A stretch of 64,000 nucleotides of DNA from JAHIVB01 sp964574705 (GCA_964574705.1 CAZNOO010000010.1:1-64000); one strand, 5' to 3'; positions 17,432 to 29,178 are shown, numbered from the stretch's first letter. Notes: generated by a model not told the origin, from the letters alone. Numbers and translations are program-made.

Positions 17432-17458
17432 AAGGGGTTTTTATAACCGCTTTTTTTT
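17432..17458 (+). terminator. Terminator-like hairpin in the leader of the giant surface gene
   Basis: AAGGGGTT-TTTAT-AACCGCTT, eight pairs with one G-G mismatch, followed by a T run. It lies 40 bp before the GTG start and no coding gene lies just upstream. It could end stray transcripts or act as an attenuator in the leader. A TGCGT...ACGCA inverted repeat (about 17392-17421) lies just before it. In the remaining 17178-17390 interval I see no convincing promoter or riboswitch, only an AT-rich tract with TTGACA at 17260 lacking a well-spaced -10. Confidence 0.45.
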
Positions 17459-17497
17459 GTTTTGTAAGAGACATCTCATCACATGGGGGTAAATTTT

Positions 17498-20400
17498 GTG
17501 ATTAAAAGAGTACGGATTTTCTTGCTGATGTTTTTTTTGATTATTTTTTCTGTCGGATGTGATTTTTTTTCAACCAAAACTTCCACTACAAACACTATAG
17601 AGGGAACAACGACCTCTGAGACAACGATTTCAACAACTCAGACGACTTTAAAGACCACTTCAGTCTCCACAACTTCTCCAGTGACGACGTCTACTACAAC
17701 TGTCACACTTTCAAAAACCATCTATTTTGAAGAAAATGGAGGTTCGACAGTTTCGGACATCACTCAACTAGTTGGATCTGCTGTGCTTGAACCCACAGAA
17801 CCCATAAGAGAAGGGTATTCATTTGATGAATGGTACTCAGACATTTCATTTACGACGGTCTATGAATTTACGACAATACCAAGTGATGATATAACGATTT
17901 ATGCTAAATGGACAGTCAATCAATACATGCTAGAATTTAGAGACTATGATGGAACTTTGTTGCAAATGACAGAATATGATTATGCTGAAGATATCAGTAA
18001 TCATGTGGTTCCAGCAGTTCCTACTAGACTAGGGTATACATTTATTGATTGGGATGACGACATCCCTTCGACAATGCCAGCAGATAATATCATTTTAACT
18101 GCGCTTTATTCGATCAATCAATATTCGATTTCCTTCGAAACAGATGAAGGCAGCTCCATAAATGATATTACGCAAGATTACGGATCTAGTATTTCTGAAC
18201 CGGTTTCTCCATCCAAAAGTGGATTTACTTTTGAAGGCTGGTTTCTAGACTCTTCATATAATACTGTCTATTCATTCTCATCTATGCCAGCAGAAGACAT
18301 TACTGTGTATGCAAAGTGGAATCTTGGGTTTAACTTTGTTCTATTGGATGATGAGACCTATGAGCTTTCTGGCTACTTTGGTACTGCAACGGATGTCATT
18401 ATTCCTTCAACCTATTTAGGAATAGCAGTGACGCAAATTGGAATGTCTGCGTTTGAAAATTGCACAAGCATAACAAGCGTTACAATTCCTGATAGCATCG
18501 TAGAAATTGGTTTTGAAGCATTTTCTTTCTGCACAAGTCTTATCAACTTAACGATTCCCAACAGCGTAAACATTATCGGTGAAGGCGCGTTTAGAGGTTG
18601 CAGCGGACTTGTTTCTATGACACTTCCTTTTGTTGGAGAAAGTAGAGATTCACTCGGAGCGAGCGCTGTATTTGGCTATATATTTGGAACAAATAGTTAT
18701 TTAGGAGGAACGGAGGCTACTCAAGAGTTTAGCACAGATTATGATAATATCATTTCCTATTATCTTCCGACTTCATTAACAACAGTTGTTTTGACGGATA
18801 TGGTTGCTCTTCCATTTGGTGCTTTTAGCTTTTGCTATAATTTAACGAGTATCACACTACCCTCTAATTTGACCAGTATTGCTGATTATGCATTTTTATT
18901 TTGTGAGGGATTAACTTACTTTACAATTCCTTTTGGTGTTACAAGTATTGGGAATTTAGCATTTTGGTGTTGTCATGCTTTAGTCGATATCTCTATTCCT
19001 TCAAGTGTATTGACTATTGGTAATAATGCGTTTACAGAATGTACTAGTTTAGCCAGTATAACCATTCCTTCAAGTGTAACGAGCATTGGGAGATACGTTT
19101 TTCAAATGTGTCACAGTTTATCCAGTGTTACAATCGGCTCGAGTGTAACAAGCATTGGAGAAGGAGCTTTCTACAATTGTACTAATTTGGTGAACATTAC
19201 AATTCCAGCAAGTCTTACTTCAATAGGAGACTATGTTTTCACGGAATGTACGAGTTTAGAGACCATAACCGTAGAAGATGAAAATCAAAACTATTCTTCA
19301 GAAAATGGAGTATTATTTGACAAACAAAAGACTTTGATTATCATTTATCCTGCTGGAAAACTTGATTCAAACTATGACGTTCCAAATGGAGTAACAACGA
19401 TAGGGCTAGCCGCATTCTCCTACGCCAGTCATTTAACGAGCATAACGATTTCAAATGGCGTCATCAGTATTGAACCTACTGCATTCTACTATTGCCATAG
19501 TTTGATCAGTGTAATCCTACCATCAACTTTAGAAAACATCGGCAATTATTCTTTCTATCACTGTAACAGCCTTCCAAGCATCATAATCCCTATGAGTGTC
19601 GTTAGTGTTGGTGAAAACGCATTTGCCGGCTGTACTGTCATAACCATTTATGCCGAACCAGAGACCAGACCAAGCGGATGGAATTTCTTTTGGGATATTC
19701 CGGTTGTGTGGGGATATGTTGATACGAGTAAATCAACGATTTCATTTAATTCAAATGGCGGAACTGAAGTTTCAGCAATTAGACAAACGATTGGATCTGT
19801 TGCTTATGAACCTATGAACCCTACAAAAGAAAACTTTATCTTCGATGGATGGTTTGTAGATGCAGAACTGACAATGGCATACACTTTTACAACGATGCCA
19901 ACCGTAAATATTACCTTATACGCAAAATGGATTTTTAATATTGCGACAATATCTTACTACATTCCTGGAAATGTAGCTATTACTGGAACCGTTGGCTGGG
20001 TATATTCAATTATTGTCACGGAAAGTGGACAAATTTACGCCTTTGGAGCTAATGCGTATGGAGAATTAGGCGATGACACTTTTAATTGGAAATCTCTTCC
20101 AATTGAAACAACTGGATTCTTTCATTTGACTGATAATGATAAAATCATCGGAATTTCTTCCTTTTATTTGCATACGATAGCTGTTACCGAAAGTGGAAGA
20201 GTATTTGCGTGGGGAATTAATGATGGAGGCCAAATAGGAAATGGAACGATGAGTACGATTCCTTCCATATCTGAAATCACAGGACAATTCCTGTTGGATG
20301 ATGATGATCGAATCATCATGGTTGCAGCAGGAGAATATCATAGTATCGCCTTATCTGCTAAAGGCCGCGTTTTCACTTTTGGGTCAAATTCATACGGTCA

Positions 20401-23317
20401 GTTGGGAAATGGAACCAACGATTTCTATGCCTCACCGATCGAGATTACTAGCGGGTTCTCTCTTTCAGGAGAAGAAAAGATTATTCAGATTATTGCAGGT
20501 GGAAATCATAGTTTGGCCATAAGTTCGACTGGAAAAGTCTATGCATGGGGTAGCAATAATTATGGTGAACTTGGTGATGAATCATACACGAATAGATTGG
20601 TTCCAACCGATATTACCTTACAATTTGATTTAGAGGAAGATGAAGTTATTATTAAGCTATCGGGAGGATATTTCAACACGCTCGCACTAACGTCTCAAGG
20701 CCGAGTTTTCGGTATGGGAAATAATATATACGGTCAGCTAGGTATTGGAAACACAATCAGTCAAAATTCTCCGATTGAGGTTTCGTTTGTTGATTTGCTT
20801 CCCGATGAAATCATTGTGGATATCGAAGCAGGATACATGACTTCTTTTGCGGTGACTTCCTTCCACCGAGTCTTTGCTTGGGGATATAACTACTCTGGGG
20901 AAATGGGTGATGGAACCAGCCAAAGCAAAAACGTGCCAACCGACATTACAGCCAATTTCGATTTGGAAGATGGTGAGGTTATTTTGAGTGTCCCAGCGAG
21001 CAGAACCCATTCGCTAGCTGTCACATCGTTTGGTAGGATTATAATTTGGGGAGACAATAGTTATGGCCAATTAGGTGATGGCAGTTTCAACCTAAGAGTG
21101 AATCCCACTGAGACACTTTTGCCAGAAGGTAACGTTCTAATTTATCAGGAATTCATATTGATTGGTGAGTCCATCACTCCTTATGAACCAATCAATTCAG
21201 GATATGTCTTTGATGGATGGTACCTTGACCCAGCATTGACTCAAACATATGTGTTTACGACAATGCCAAAAGATGGCTTGGTTCTATACGGAAGATGGAT
21301 ACTTGTGTCATATGAGATTTCATATTTTCTGGATGGCGGAATAAATGCTGAAGGTAATCAAGATCAGTATAATGAGGGGACATTGCCTCTCATTCTCCTG
21401 GACCCAAGTAAGACTGGGTATGATTTTACAGGTTGGTTTGATAACCCTGATTATGATGGAAATCCAATCACGGTCATAGAAGCAGGCTTTGCAGAAGATA
21501 TCTATCTATATGCTTTGTGGTCAATCTGTGAATATACTCTCTTGTTTGAAGACTATGATGGAACGATTTTGCAATCGACTAACTATCTGTATGGAACTGA
21601 CATAAGTCTACACGTATTGCCTTTAGCACCTTCGAGAGATGGGTACACATTCATAGGCTGGAGCGAATCGGTGCCCTCAACGATGCCAGGTAATAATATT
21701 GTCATCGTTGCAGAGTATTCGTTGAATCAATATACGATTTCATTTGATTCCACAGGTGGCACTGAAGTATTATCAATCACACAAGTTTATGGTAGCGCAG
21801 TTAATGAACCCACAAATCCTACAAAAGAAGATTATATTTTCGACGGATGGTTTACAGATACTCTATGGACAACTGAATACGTCTTTACGACAATGCCTCA
21901 AGAAAGCATAACTCTTTATGCAAAATGGATAGTCATTCAGTATACAGTAACATACGCTGAAGTGTCTGGACCGCAACCTATCATTTTTACAGGGGGATAT
22001 CATGCCTTTTCCATAACCAGTAGCAATCAAATATTCGCTTGGGGAAGAAATGATTATGGCGAATTAGGTGATGGAACAACTAATAGTCAAATTTCACCGG
22101 TTGAAATCACTTCTCAATTTGATTTGAATGAGGGCGAAACCATCATTCAAATCATTGCAGGAGCATTTCATAGTTTTGCAATCACTTCAGATAATCGTAT
22201 TTTTGCCTGGGGACTCAATACTTCAGGGCAGTTGGGTAACAATACTGTAATAAATAGTTCAGTACCTTTAGACATCACTTCTCAGTTTAATTTATCTATT
22301 GATGAGACTATTATATTTATTGTCTCAAATTGGAGTCACAATTTGGCCCTTTCTTCGGATGGTCGCGTTTTTGCTTGGGGAAGCAATATATGGGGAAATA
22401 TCGGAAATGATACCACTATCAATCAAACAACGCCTTTAGACATTACCTCAAGGTTTGGATTAATTGGCGAAGAAACAGTTATCGATGTTGAAGTGTCCGA
22501 TTATCATAGCGTAGCTCTCACATCAACAGGCAGAGTCTTCACCTGGGGAACCAATTCCAGTGGACAACTTGGAGATGGAACAACAACAACCAGGTTGGTG
22601 CCCACAGACATCACAACACATTTTAGTTTGATTGCTGATGAAATCATCGTTGAAGTCGAAGCCAGTTGGTCTCATACGATTGCACTTACGTCAGCAGGAA
22701 GAATCTTTGTCTGGGGTCGTAATGACTTATGCCAATTAGGAGATGGTACAACGTCTTATAGAACCCTTCCATACAATGTCACTTCAAGGCTTGGATTACT
22801 CGAAGGAGAAGTTGTTGAACGGATCTTTGCTGGGGGACATCAAAGCATTATCATCACTTCACTGGGCAGAGTCTTCACTTGGGGAAGAAATACATCAGGA
22901 CAGCTAGGAGATGGAACCACCACGAACCAATCGACTCCAGTATTAATGGACTCAAGACTCAATATCGATTCTGGAGATTCTATAATAGACATTATCATGG
23001 GAGGCAATCACACCTTTGTAATCACTGAACTTGGCACCATTACTCTTTGGGGTCTATCGAACTATGGGCAACATGGAGATGGAACTACTGCGACAAAACT
23101 AACTCCAACAAGAGTTGAGTACGCTTTCAGCACTGGTCCATCAGATATTCTTTTAATGGAATCTCATGGCTATCAGGACCCTTTGACATACATCCCAACA
23201 AAAGAAGGATATTCATTTGTTGGATGGTATCTTGATCAACTACTCGGTATTGAATTTACAGATACATTGATGCCTGCTGAAAACATCATTTTATATGCAA
23301 AATGGATTGAAAATTAA
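17498..23317 (+). CDS. Giant surface lipoprotein with InlB-B, BspA-type LRR and RCC1 repeats
   Basis: About 1939 residues from the GTG at 17498, with GGGGGT 8 nt upstream. The signal peptide ends in SVGC (lipid Cys ~21), followed by a Thr/Ser-rich stalk to ~70. Modules in order: InlB-B (Listeria-Bacteroides) repeats ~72-275; BspA-like LRR_5 repeats ~300-730 (TSITIPSSVTSIG type); one InlB-B ~745-810; a first RCC1 block ~830-1210 (VFAWGINDGGQIGNGT type); several InlB-B modules ~1212-1479; a second RCC1 block ~1495-1870; a final InlB-B to the end. No LPXTG is present, so anchoring is by lipid. Such repeats mediate binding to proteins or surfaces. The ligand is unknown. Confidence 0.88.
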   Translation: MIKRVRIFLLMFFLIIFSVGCDFFSTKTSTTNTIEGTTTSETTISTTQTTLKTTSVSTTSPVTTSTTTVTLSKTIYFEENGGSTVSDITQLVGSAVLEPTEPIREGYSFDEWYSDISFTTVYEFTTIPSDDITIYAKWTVNQYMLEFRDYDGTLLQMTEYDYAEDISNHVVPAVPTRLGYTFIDWDDDIPSTMPADNIILTALYSINQYSISFETDEGSSINDITQDYGSSISEPVSPSKSGFTFEGWFLDSSYNTVYSFSSMPAEDITVYAKWNLGFNFVLLDDETYELSGYFGTATDVIIPSTYLGIAVTQIGMSAFENCTSITSVTIPDSIVEIGFEAFSFCTSLINLTIPNSVNIIGEGAFRGCSGLVSMTLPFVGESRDSLGASAVFGYIFGTNSYLGGTEATQEFSTDYDNIISYYLPTSLTTVVLTDMVALPFGAFSFCYNLTSITLPSNLTSIADYAFLFCEGLTYFTIPFGVTSIGNLAFWCCHALVDISIPSSVLTIGNNAFTECTSLASITIPSSVTSIGRYVFQMCHSLSSVTIGSSVTSIGEGAFYNCTNLVNITIPASLTSIGDYVFTECTSLETITVEDENQNYSSENGVLFDKQKTLIIIYPAGKLDSNYDVPNGVTTIGLAAFSYASHLTSITISNGVISIEPTAFYYCHSLISVILPSTLENIGNYSFYHCNSLPSIIIPMSVVSVGENAFAGCTVITIYAEPETRPSGWNFFWDIPVVWGYVDTSKSTISFNSNGGTEVSAIRQTIGSVAYEPMNPTKENFIFDGWFVDAELTMAYTFTTMPTVNITLYAKWIFNIATISYYIPGNVAITGTVGWVYSIIVTESGQIYAFGANAYGELGDDTFNWKSLPIETTGFFHLTDNDKIIGISSFYLHTIAVTESGRVFAWGINDGGQIGNGTMSTIPSISEITGQFLLDDDDRIIMVAAGEYHSIALSAKGRVFTFGSNSYGQLGNGTNDFYASPIEITSGFSLSGEEKIIQIIAGGNHSLAISSTGKVYAWGSNNYGELGDESYTNRLVPTDITLQFDLEEDEVIIKLSGGYFNTLALTSQGRVFGMGNNIYGQLGIGNTISQNSPIEVSFVDLLPDEIIVDIEAGYMTSFAVTSFHRVFAWGYNYSGEMGDGTSQSKNVPTDITANFDLEDGEVILSVPASRTHSLAVTSFGRIIIWGDNSYGQLGDGSFNLRVNPTETLLPEGNVLIYQEFILIGESITPYEPINSGYVFDGWYLDPALTQTYVFTTMPKDGLVLYGRWILVSYEISYFLDGGINAEGNQDQYNEGTLPLILLDPSKTGYDFTGWFDNPDYDGNPITVIEAGFAEDIYLYALWSICEYTLLFEDYDGTILQSTNYLYGTDISLHVLPLAPSRDGYTFIGWSESVPSTMPGNNIVIVAEYSLNQYTISFDSTGGTEVLSITQVYGSAVNEPTNPTKEDYIFDGWFTDTLWTTEYVFTTMPQESITLYAKWIVIQYTVTYAEVSGPQPIIFTGGYHAFSITSSNQIFAWGRNDYGELGDGTTNSQISPVEITSQFDLNEGETIIQIIAGAFHSFAITSDNRIFAWGLNTSGQLGNNTVINSSVPLDITSQFNLSIDETIIFIVSNWSHNLALSSDGRVFAWGSNIWGNIGNDTTINQTTPLDITSRFGLIGEETVIDVEVSDYHSVALTSTGRVFTWGTNSSGQLGDGTTTTRLVPTDITTHFSLIADEIIVEVEASWSHTIALTSAGRIFVWGRNDLCQLGDGTTSYRTLPYNVTSRLGLLEGEVVERIFAGGHQSIIITSLGRVFTWGRNTSGQLGDGTTTNQSTPVLMDSRLNIDSGDSIIDIIMGGNHTFVITELGTITLWGLSNYGQHGDGTTATKLTPTRVEYAFSTGPSDILLMESHGYQDPLTYIPTKEGYSFVGWYLDQLLGIEFTDTLMPAENIILYAKWIEN

Positions 23318-23399
23318 TACACATCCAACGAAAGAATACTGCGTCTAATTTTATTAGAATGTTAATGAATTAAAATATATATAAAACAAGGAGAACACT

Positions 23400-26300
23400 A
23401 TGAAACGAATTTTATTTGCGGCACTTATTATTACAATGAGTTTAGTTTTTATGGCATGCGGTACGACATTGAGTTTGACGATTACTTTTGACACCAATGG
23501 AGGAAGTGCAGTCCAGTCTATTACCACAGATGGAAAATCAGAGGTCATCATACCTGCGGATCCAACAAAAGTTGGGTATACCTTTGATGGATGGTATTTA
23601 GACGATACAACCTATAATGAATTGTTTGTTGAAAATTCATTGATTGATTCACCTGAGATTGAGAGTTTTACAGTTTATGCCAAATGGACTGTCAATCAGT
23701 ACATCATTACATTTAGTGTCGATGGAGGCAGTGCTGTAACAGCGATTGAAGACGATTTCGGAGCGAGTGTAACAGCACCTACAAATCCCACAAAAACAGG
23801 TTATACGTTTGGTGGATGGTATTCTAATTCAACGTTGCAGACTGCCTATACTTTCACGACCATTCCCTCGGGAAACATTACGGTTTATGCAAAATGGACA
23901 ACGAATCAATACACCATTACATTTAACGTTAATGGAGGAAGTGCAATTTCCCCGATAGAAGAAGATTTTGGATCGAGTGTAACTGCACCAACAAGTCCTA
24001 CAAAAACGGGATATACCTTTAGTGGATGGTATTCAGATGTCGCATTGACGACAGCTTATACATTCACAACGATGCCGGCAGAAGACAAGACAGTCTATGC
24101 GAAATGGACAATCAATGATTATACGATTTCCTTCAATAGTAACGAAGGAACTTCGGTAACTTCATTGAATCAAGATTTCAATACAGCTGTGACCGCACCA
24201 ACGAGCCCTACAAGAACGGGTTATACTTTCGGTGGTTGGTATAGTGATTCAGGATTAACGACTGCTTATACCTTTACAACGATGCCTGCTTTAGATATTA
24301 CACTTTATGCCAAATGGCTTGTGAATCCTTATACCATCACTTTAGTTCTTGACGGTGGAAGTGGATCGTCATCCATTCTTGATGATTTTGGCACAGCCAT
24401 TACCACTCCAGTAACTGAAAAGACCGGGTATACCTTTGGCGGATGGTATTCAGACATCGCATTGACGACGGCTTATACATTCACAACGATGCCTGCGGAA
24501 AATATTACAATCTATGCCAAATGGACGATTAATCAATACACGATCATATTTAACGTGGACGGTGGAAGCGCAGTAACCGCAATCACTCAAGATTATAATA
24601 CAATCGTATCTTCCCCATCGAGTCCAACAAAAACGGGTTATACCTTTGGCGGATGGTATTCAGACATCGCATTGACGACGGCTTATACATTCACAACCAT
24701 GCCAGCAGAGGACATCACAATTTACTCTAAATGGACGATTAATCAATATACGATTACGCTTAATGTGGACGGTGGAAGTGCAGTAACTGCAATCACTCAA
24801 GATTATGGTTCAGCAATCTCTACTCCAGTAACGACAAAGACAGGATATACTTTTGAGGGGTGGTATTCAGATGCAGTATTTTCATCAGCATACACTTTTA
24901 CAACAACGCCTGCAGAAAATATCACTATTTATGCGAAATGGACGATTAATATGTACAGTATCACGTTCCAAGACTACGATAGTACTGTTATTCAAAATAC
25001 GGTTTATAGTTACGGTGCTGATATTAGCGGACATGTACTCCCTAGTAATCCTGTAAGAATCGGATATACATTCGATAGTTGGGATACTACACTAGGTTTG
25101 ACAATGCCTGCGATGGATATCACGATTAGAGCGACCTATACAATAAATCAATACACAATTTCATTTGATTCAAACGGAGGCAGTATAGTATCGTCGCTGA
25201 CACAAGATTTCAATTCTTCAGTCGTCGCACCAACAAGTCCTTTATTGACGGGTTATTCATTTAATGGCTGGTATAGTGATACAGGACTCACAACGACTTA
25301 CACATTTACAACAATGCCAGCGGAAGATATCACATTATATGGCAAATGGACCATTAATCAGTATACGATTTCATTTGACCCGAATGGCGGAAGTTCAGTA
25401 TCATCCATCAATCAAGATTATGCATCTGTCGTCGTCGCACCTGACGCTCCAACAAAATCTGGATTTGAATTTGCAGGATGGTACGAAAACTCCGAATTAA
25501 CGGATTATTATGAATTTAGTACAATTCCAGCAGAAGACATTACATTGTATGCTGCATGGGGAACTGCCGGATTGTCGTTTACATTAATAGAAGATAGTTA
25601 CAGTGTAACAATAGGCAGTGCACAGAGTGATGGGGACATTATCATACCTATGAGACATGAAGGAATATTGGTCACAATCATTGGTGCCTCAGCATTTAGC
25701 GCAACGAGCATCACAAGCGTCATTATCCCTGAAAGTGTAACTGACATTGGGTATATGGCATTCAATTATTGCCCGAATTTAACCAGTATCATTCTTCCAT
25801 CGAATTTGAAGAGCATTGACACTTACGCATTCTTGGATTGCACGGGACTGACGAGCATAATGATTCCTTCCAGCGTAGTCTCGATTGCATCCGGTGCTTT
25901 TGAGGGTTGTGCCAATTTAGAGAGGGTCTATTTTGAAACGGGAATTCAACTTGGAATTTTAAATGCATTTGTATTCAGAAATTGTGCTAGTCTAATAAGT
26001 ATTATAATTCCCGCAAGTGTGACTATGATTGGGGATCAATTCTTTACCTATACTAATTCTTTAGTAAGCATAGGTGTTGAAGAAGGAAATCAGTTCTTTG
26101 CTTCAGTAGATGGCGTATTATTCGATAAGGATATGACGACATTATTACATTATCCTTCCAGTAAGTCGGATACGAGTTATTCAATACCAAGTGGAATCGA
26201 AGCCATCTCGAGCGATGCTTTTAGAAACATTATTTATTTGACGGACTTAACGATTCCAAACAGTTTGTTAAATATTGAATATGCAACATTTTACGAATTT

Positions 26301-26773
26301 GGAATGTTGGAAACTATCACTTTTGAAGCCAATAGCCAATTGCTGTCCATTGGTGAACTTGCTTTTAATGGTGCTAATCAGTTAAAAGGAATTACGATAC
26401 CCAATTCTGTAGTCTCGATTGGAGATAGTGCGTTTTATAACGCTACAAATATGAAGTATATCAACTTTGAAAGTGGCAGTCAGTTAACAACAATAGGTAA
26501 TTCAGCCTTTGTAGGAAAAGGTGTACTAGATTATATATTCATACCGAGTAGTGTCACCAGCATTGGCGCAGATGCATTTAATGCTTGTTGGGAACTCGTG
26601 ATATTTGTTGAAGCAGATAGTTTGCCTGCAGGATGGGATCCAGATTGGAATTCTTATGAATGCACTGTTGTATGGGGAACTCAAGAATTTGGAGAAAATG
26701 CAGATTTCAGATATGTATTATTATCTAACAATACTGCAATTATCCTTGGCTTGTCATTAACAAACCTCAACAC
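23400..26773 (+). CDS. Surface lipoprotein with ten InlB-B repeats and BspA-type LRRs, 3' cut by gap
   Basis: At least 1124 residues. The start is an ATG with AAGGAGAA upstream, 82 bp after the previous giant gene, and no terminator is seen between them, so they are probably co-transcribed. The lipobox is FMAC (Cys 20). About ten InlB-B repeats of ~68 residues follow (to ~723), each ending in an AKW-(T/V)INQ-like motif. One is a variant beginning ITFQDYDS. BspA-like LRR_5 repeats run from ~725 to the assembly gap at 26774, so the C-terminus is unknown. Any reading frame across the Ns is meaningless. Several repeats are nearly identical at DNA level. Confidence 0.88.
24431..24487 (+). repeat. 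57-bp exact repeat inside InlB-B array, copy 1
   Basis: Identical to 24641-24697. The offset of 210 bp is exactly 70 codons, one InlB-B module. Such identity implies recent duplication or gene conversion and can cause module loss or gain. Confidence 0.85.
24641..24697 (+). repeat. 57-bp exact repeat inside InlB-B array, copy 2
   Basis: Second copy of the block at 24431-24487. Similarity continues less perfectly into the neighbouring modules. Confidence 0.85.
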
Positions 26774-26873
26774 NNNNNNNNNNNNNNNNNNNNNNNNNNN
26801 NNNNNNNNNNNNNNNNNNNNNNNNNNNNNNNNNNNNNNNNNNNNNNNNNNNNNNNNNNNNNNNNNNNNNNNNN
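26774..26873. other. Assembly gap (100 N)
   Basis: A run of exactly 100 Ns, the usual placeholder for unknown size. It truncates the surface lipoprotein on the left and the C-terminus of the HD-GYP protein on the right. I see no shared sequence at its edges. Confidence 0.98.
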
Positions 26874-29078
26874 AATTGCGTAATCGACGGACATTGCTTT
26901 TCTGTAAGGTCTATCCGACGTCATGGCCTCATAAGATTCTGCGACGGCAATGATTCTCGCAAACATGGGTATTTTCTTGCCTGCGATTTTTCTTGGATAT
27001 CCAGTGCCATCAAAACGTTCATGATGATAGAGGGCATATTCTGCTAGATGAGAATACTCATCAGCCGCTCTTAGGATTTGATATCCGATTTCCGTATGTG
27101 TCTGCATGGTTTCAACTTCTTCAGGCGTTAATTTGCCTGGTTTTGAAAGAATGAAGTCCGGAATTGAAATCTTACCAATGTCATGAAACATCCCCGCTAG
27201 TTCAAGTTGATAGACTGCGTCTTGTCTTAACTTCAAAGCTTTTCCTATTTTAGCGCAGATTGCACTGACGTTCTCACTATGTTCCTTCTCAATTTTAAAT
27301 TTATCTGTTAGCGTAGAAAGAATGGCTTTAATTGCATGATTTCTGACGCTCATTCCTTCATACAGTTTATTCCTGTACATATAGTTTTCAGCAATCTTCA
27401 TCACATCTTTTAGATTATGGTGTTCATCTCTCATCAGTTCGAAACCGGTCGATAGTGTGAAATGAATGCCTTCAATCACTAAACTGTCTTTGTCTTCTTT
27501 GATGACATTCGAAATTCGAACCATTTCGTCGAAGGTAGTATTTGGAAATATCGCTCCGAATTCATCTCCACCGATGCGAGAGATGACAGTGTCGTAGGAT
27601 TTGATGGAGTTCAGCATTGAAGCAACTTTGATGAGAAGAAGGTCGCCCATATCATGTCCATAGGCATCATTCACTATTTTAAGACCATTGACATCAAACA
27701 TCATGATTCCAATCGGGAAACGAAGTTCTTTAATGTATTTTTCTAATGTTTTAAAGAAATAGCTTCGATTGTGCAAGTCAGTAAGAAAATCATGTTCTGC
27801 GAGAAACTGAATGTCATTTTCGCGGAATACACTTTCAGTGATGTCCATTTGGTTTCCGAAGTGACCGATGATTCTGCCTGAAGAATCATACATGCATATG
27901 TAATCTCCTTCAACCCAAATCTGAGATCCGTCTTTCCTTCTTTCATCGGTTCTTATATGAAGGTTCCCTTTATCAAACAATTGCTTCCACAAGTCTTTTC
28001 CATATTCCAAGTCATGAATGAATGCGTCTTTTGGAGTTTTGTTAAGAGCGTCTTCTAATGTGTATCCATATTGTTCTAAATAAGCACTGTTTACTTTCGT
28101 AATTCTTTGATGGCTGAAAACATATTCCAGAGCTTTACTTTTATCAATGGAGTCATTCCAAACAATCGGTTCGTCAAGCATCATGAAGAAGAATCCGCTG
28201 AGCGATTGATCAAAAAACAAATTGATTTTTTCTTCATATTCTTTTTGTTGAGTCACATCACTGAAAATCCCCGCCATGACCATAGGCGTTCTCGTTTCAT
28301 CCCAAGAAACGATTTTTCCCCTAACTTGAATCCAAATCCAGGAGCCGTTCTTGTGTAACATTCTTTGTTCGATGGTAGCGTATTCGATTTCTTTACGGTA
28401 AAGATGTTTAATGACTCTAAAAGTCTTTTTCAAATCCTCAGGGTGAATCAATGGATAGACTTCCTTGATATTCATCAGAGGAAGTTCATTCTTAGAATAA
28501 CCAAGAATTTCTTTGCATCTGTCATCTATTTTGATCCATTTTTCAGAAATGTTCCATTTCCAGGAACCTGCATGTGTCGCTTCCAGTATATTGTCGATGG
28601 AGTTCTTTTCGATAATGAGTCTTCTATGATTGCGATTTCTGACGATGACATGTATTGACATAACAATGATTATAATTCCAAGCAAAAGAAGAATCAGTGT
28701 TTTATAAAGACTATCTCTTTGGAGATGTTCTGCAGTCTCCGTGAAATCCGTGATAATTGAGAAAAGGTAGGTTTGACCTCCGATTTCTACCGGATAGGTC
28801 CTCACTTCAACTTGTTTTAATGTGCCGTCTCCGAGTAGATGAGTGAAAATAAAATAATTTCTTTCTTCGGCTGTTGCAAGTGCCATTTCGGAATCGATTT
28901 CTTCCTGACTCATGGTATTAATGTCTGAGATATTTAACAAAAGGATGTCTTCATACCCGTAAAATGCAATCGCAGCAGGATTGGCATAGACAATGTCTCC
29001 AGTATCGGGGTTAATTAATAGCATGATTGAATGATGTGATTCGATTAGTTCTTGAAAATCAATTTCAATCTCATCCGC
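26874..29078 (-). CDS. PAS-GGDEF-HD-GYP sensor protein, both ends in gaps
   Basis: About 735 residues are visible. The frame is open past the Met codon at 29024 back to the gap at 29079, and the extra residues (LIESHHSIMLLINPDTGDIVYANPAA) complete a PAS domain, so the true start is missing. Order: PAS, one membrane helix (~LLLLGIIIIVMSIHVIV), PAS/PAC, PAS/PAC, GGDEF with an intact RIGGDEF site, then HD-GYP with HDIGK and HHERFDGTGYP. The domains would make c-di-GMP (GGDEF) and degrade it (HD-GYP), switched by PAS signals. It is likely bifunctional. It occupies a ~2.2 kb contig by itself. Confidence 0.88.
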
Positions 29079-29178
29079 NNNNNNNNNNNNNNNNNNNNNN
29101 NNNNNNNNNNNNNNNNNNNNNNNNNNNNNNNNNNNNNNNNNNNNNNNNNNNNNNNNNNNNNNNNNNNNNNNNNNNNNN
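29079..29178. other. Assembly gap (100 N)
   Basis: Placeholder gap. It hides the N-terminus and promoter of the PAS-GGDEF-HD-GYP gene. The flanks share no visible repeat. Confidence 0.98.

Noticed and set aside
17391..17460. c-di-GMP-I (GEMM) riboswitch before the giant lipoprotein
   Set aside because: GGACGCAAA resembles one GEMM segment, but the other conserved strands and helices are not found. Only a generic hairpin is reported.
26774..27047. Continuation of the surface lipoprotein across the gap
   Set aside because: The frame after the Ns reads through the opposite strand of the HD-GYP gene and has no InlB or LRR pattern. The gap size is unknown.
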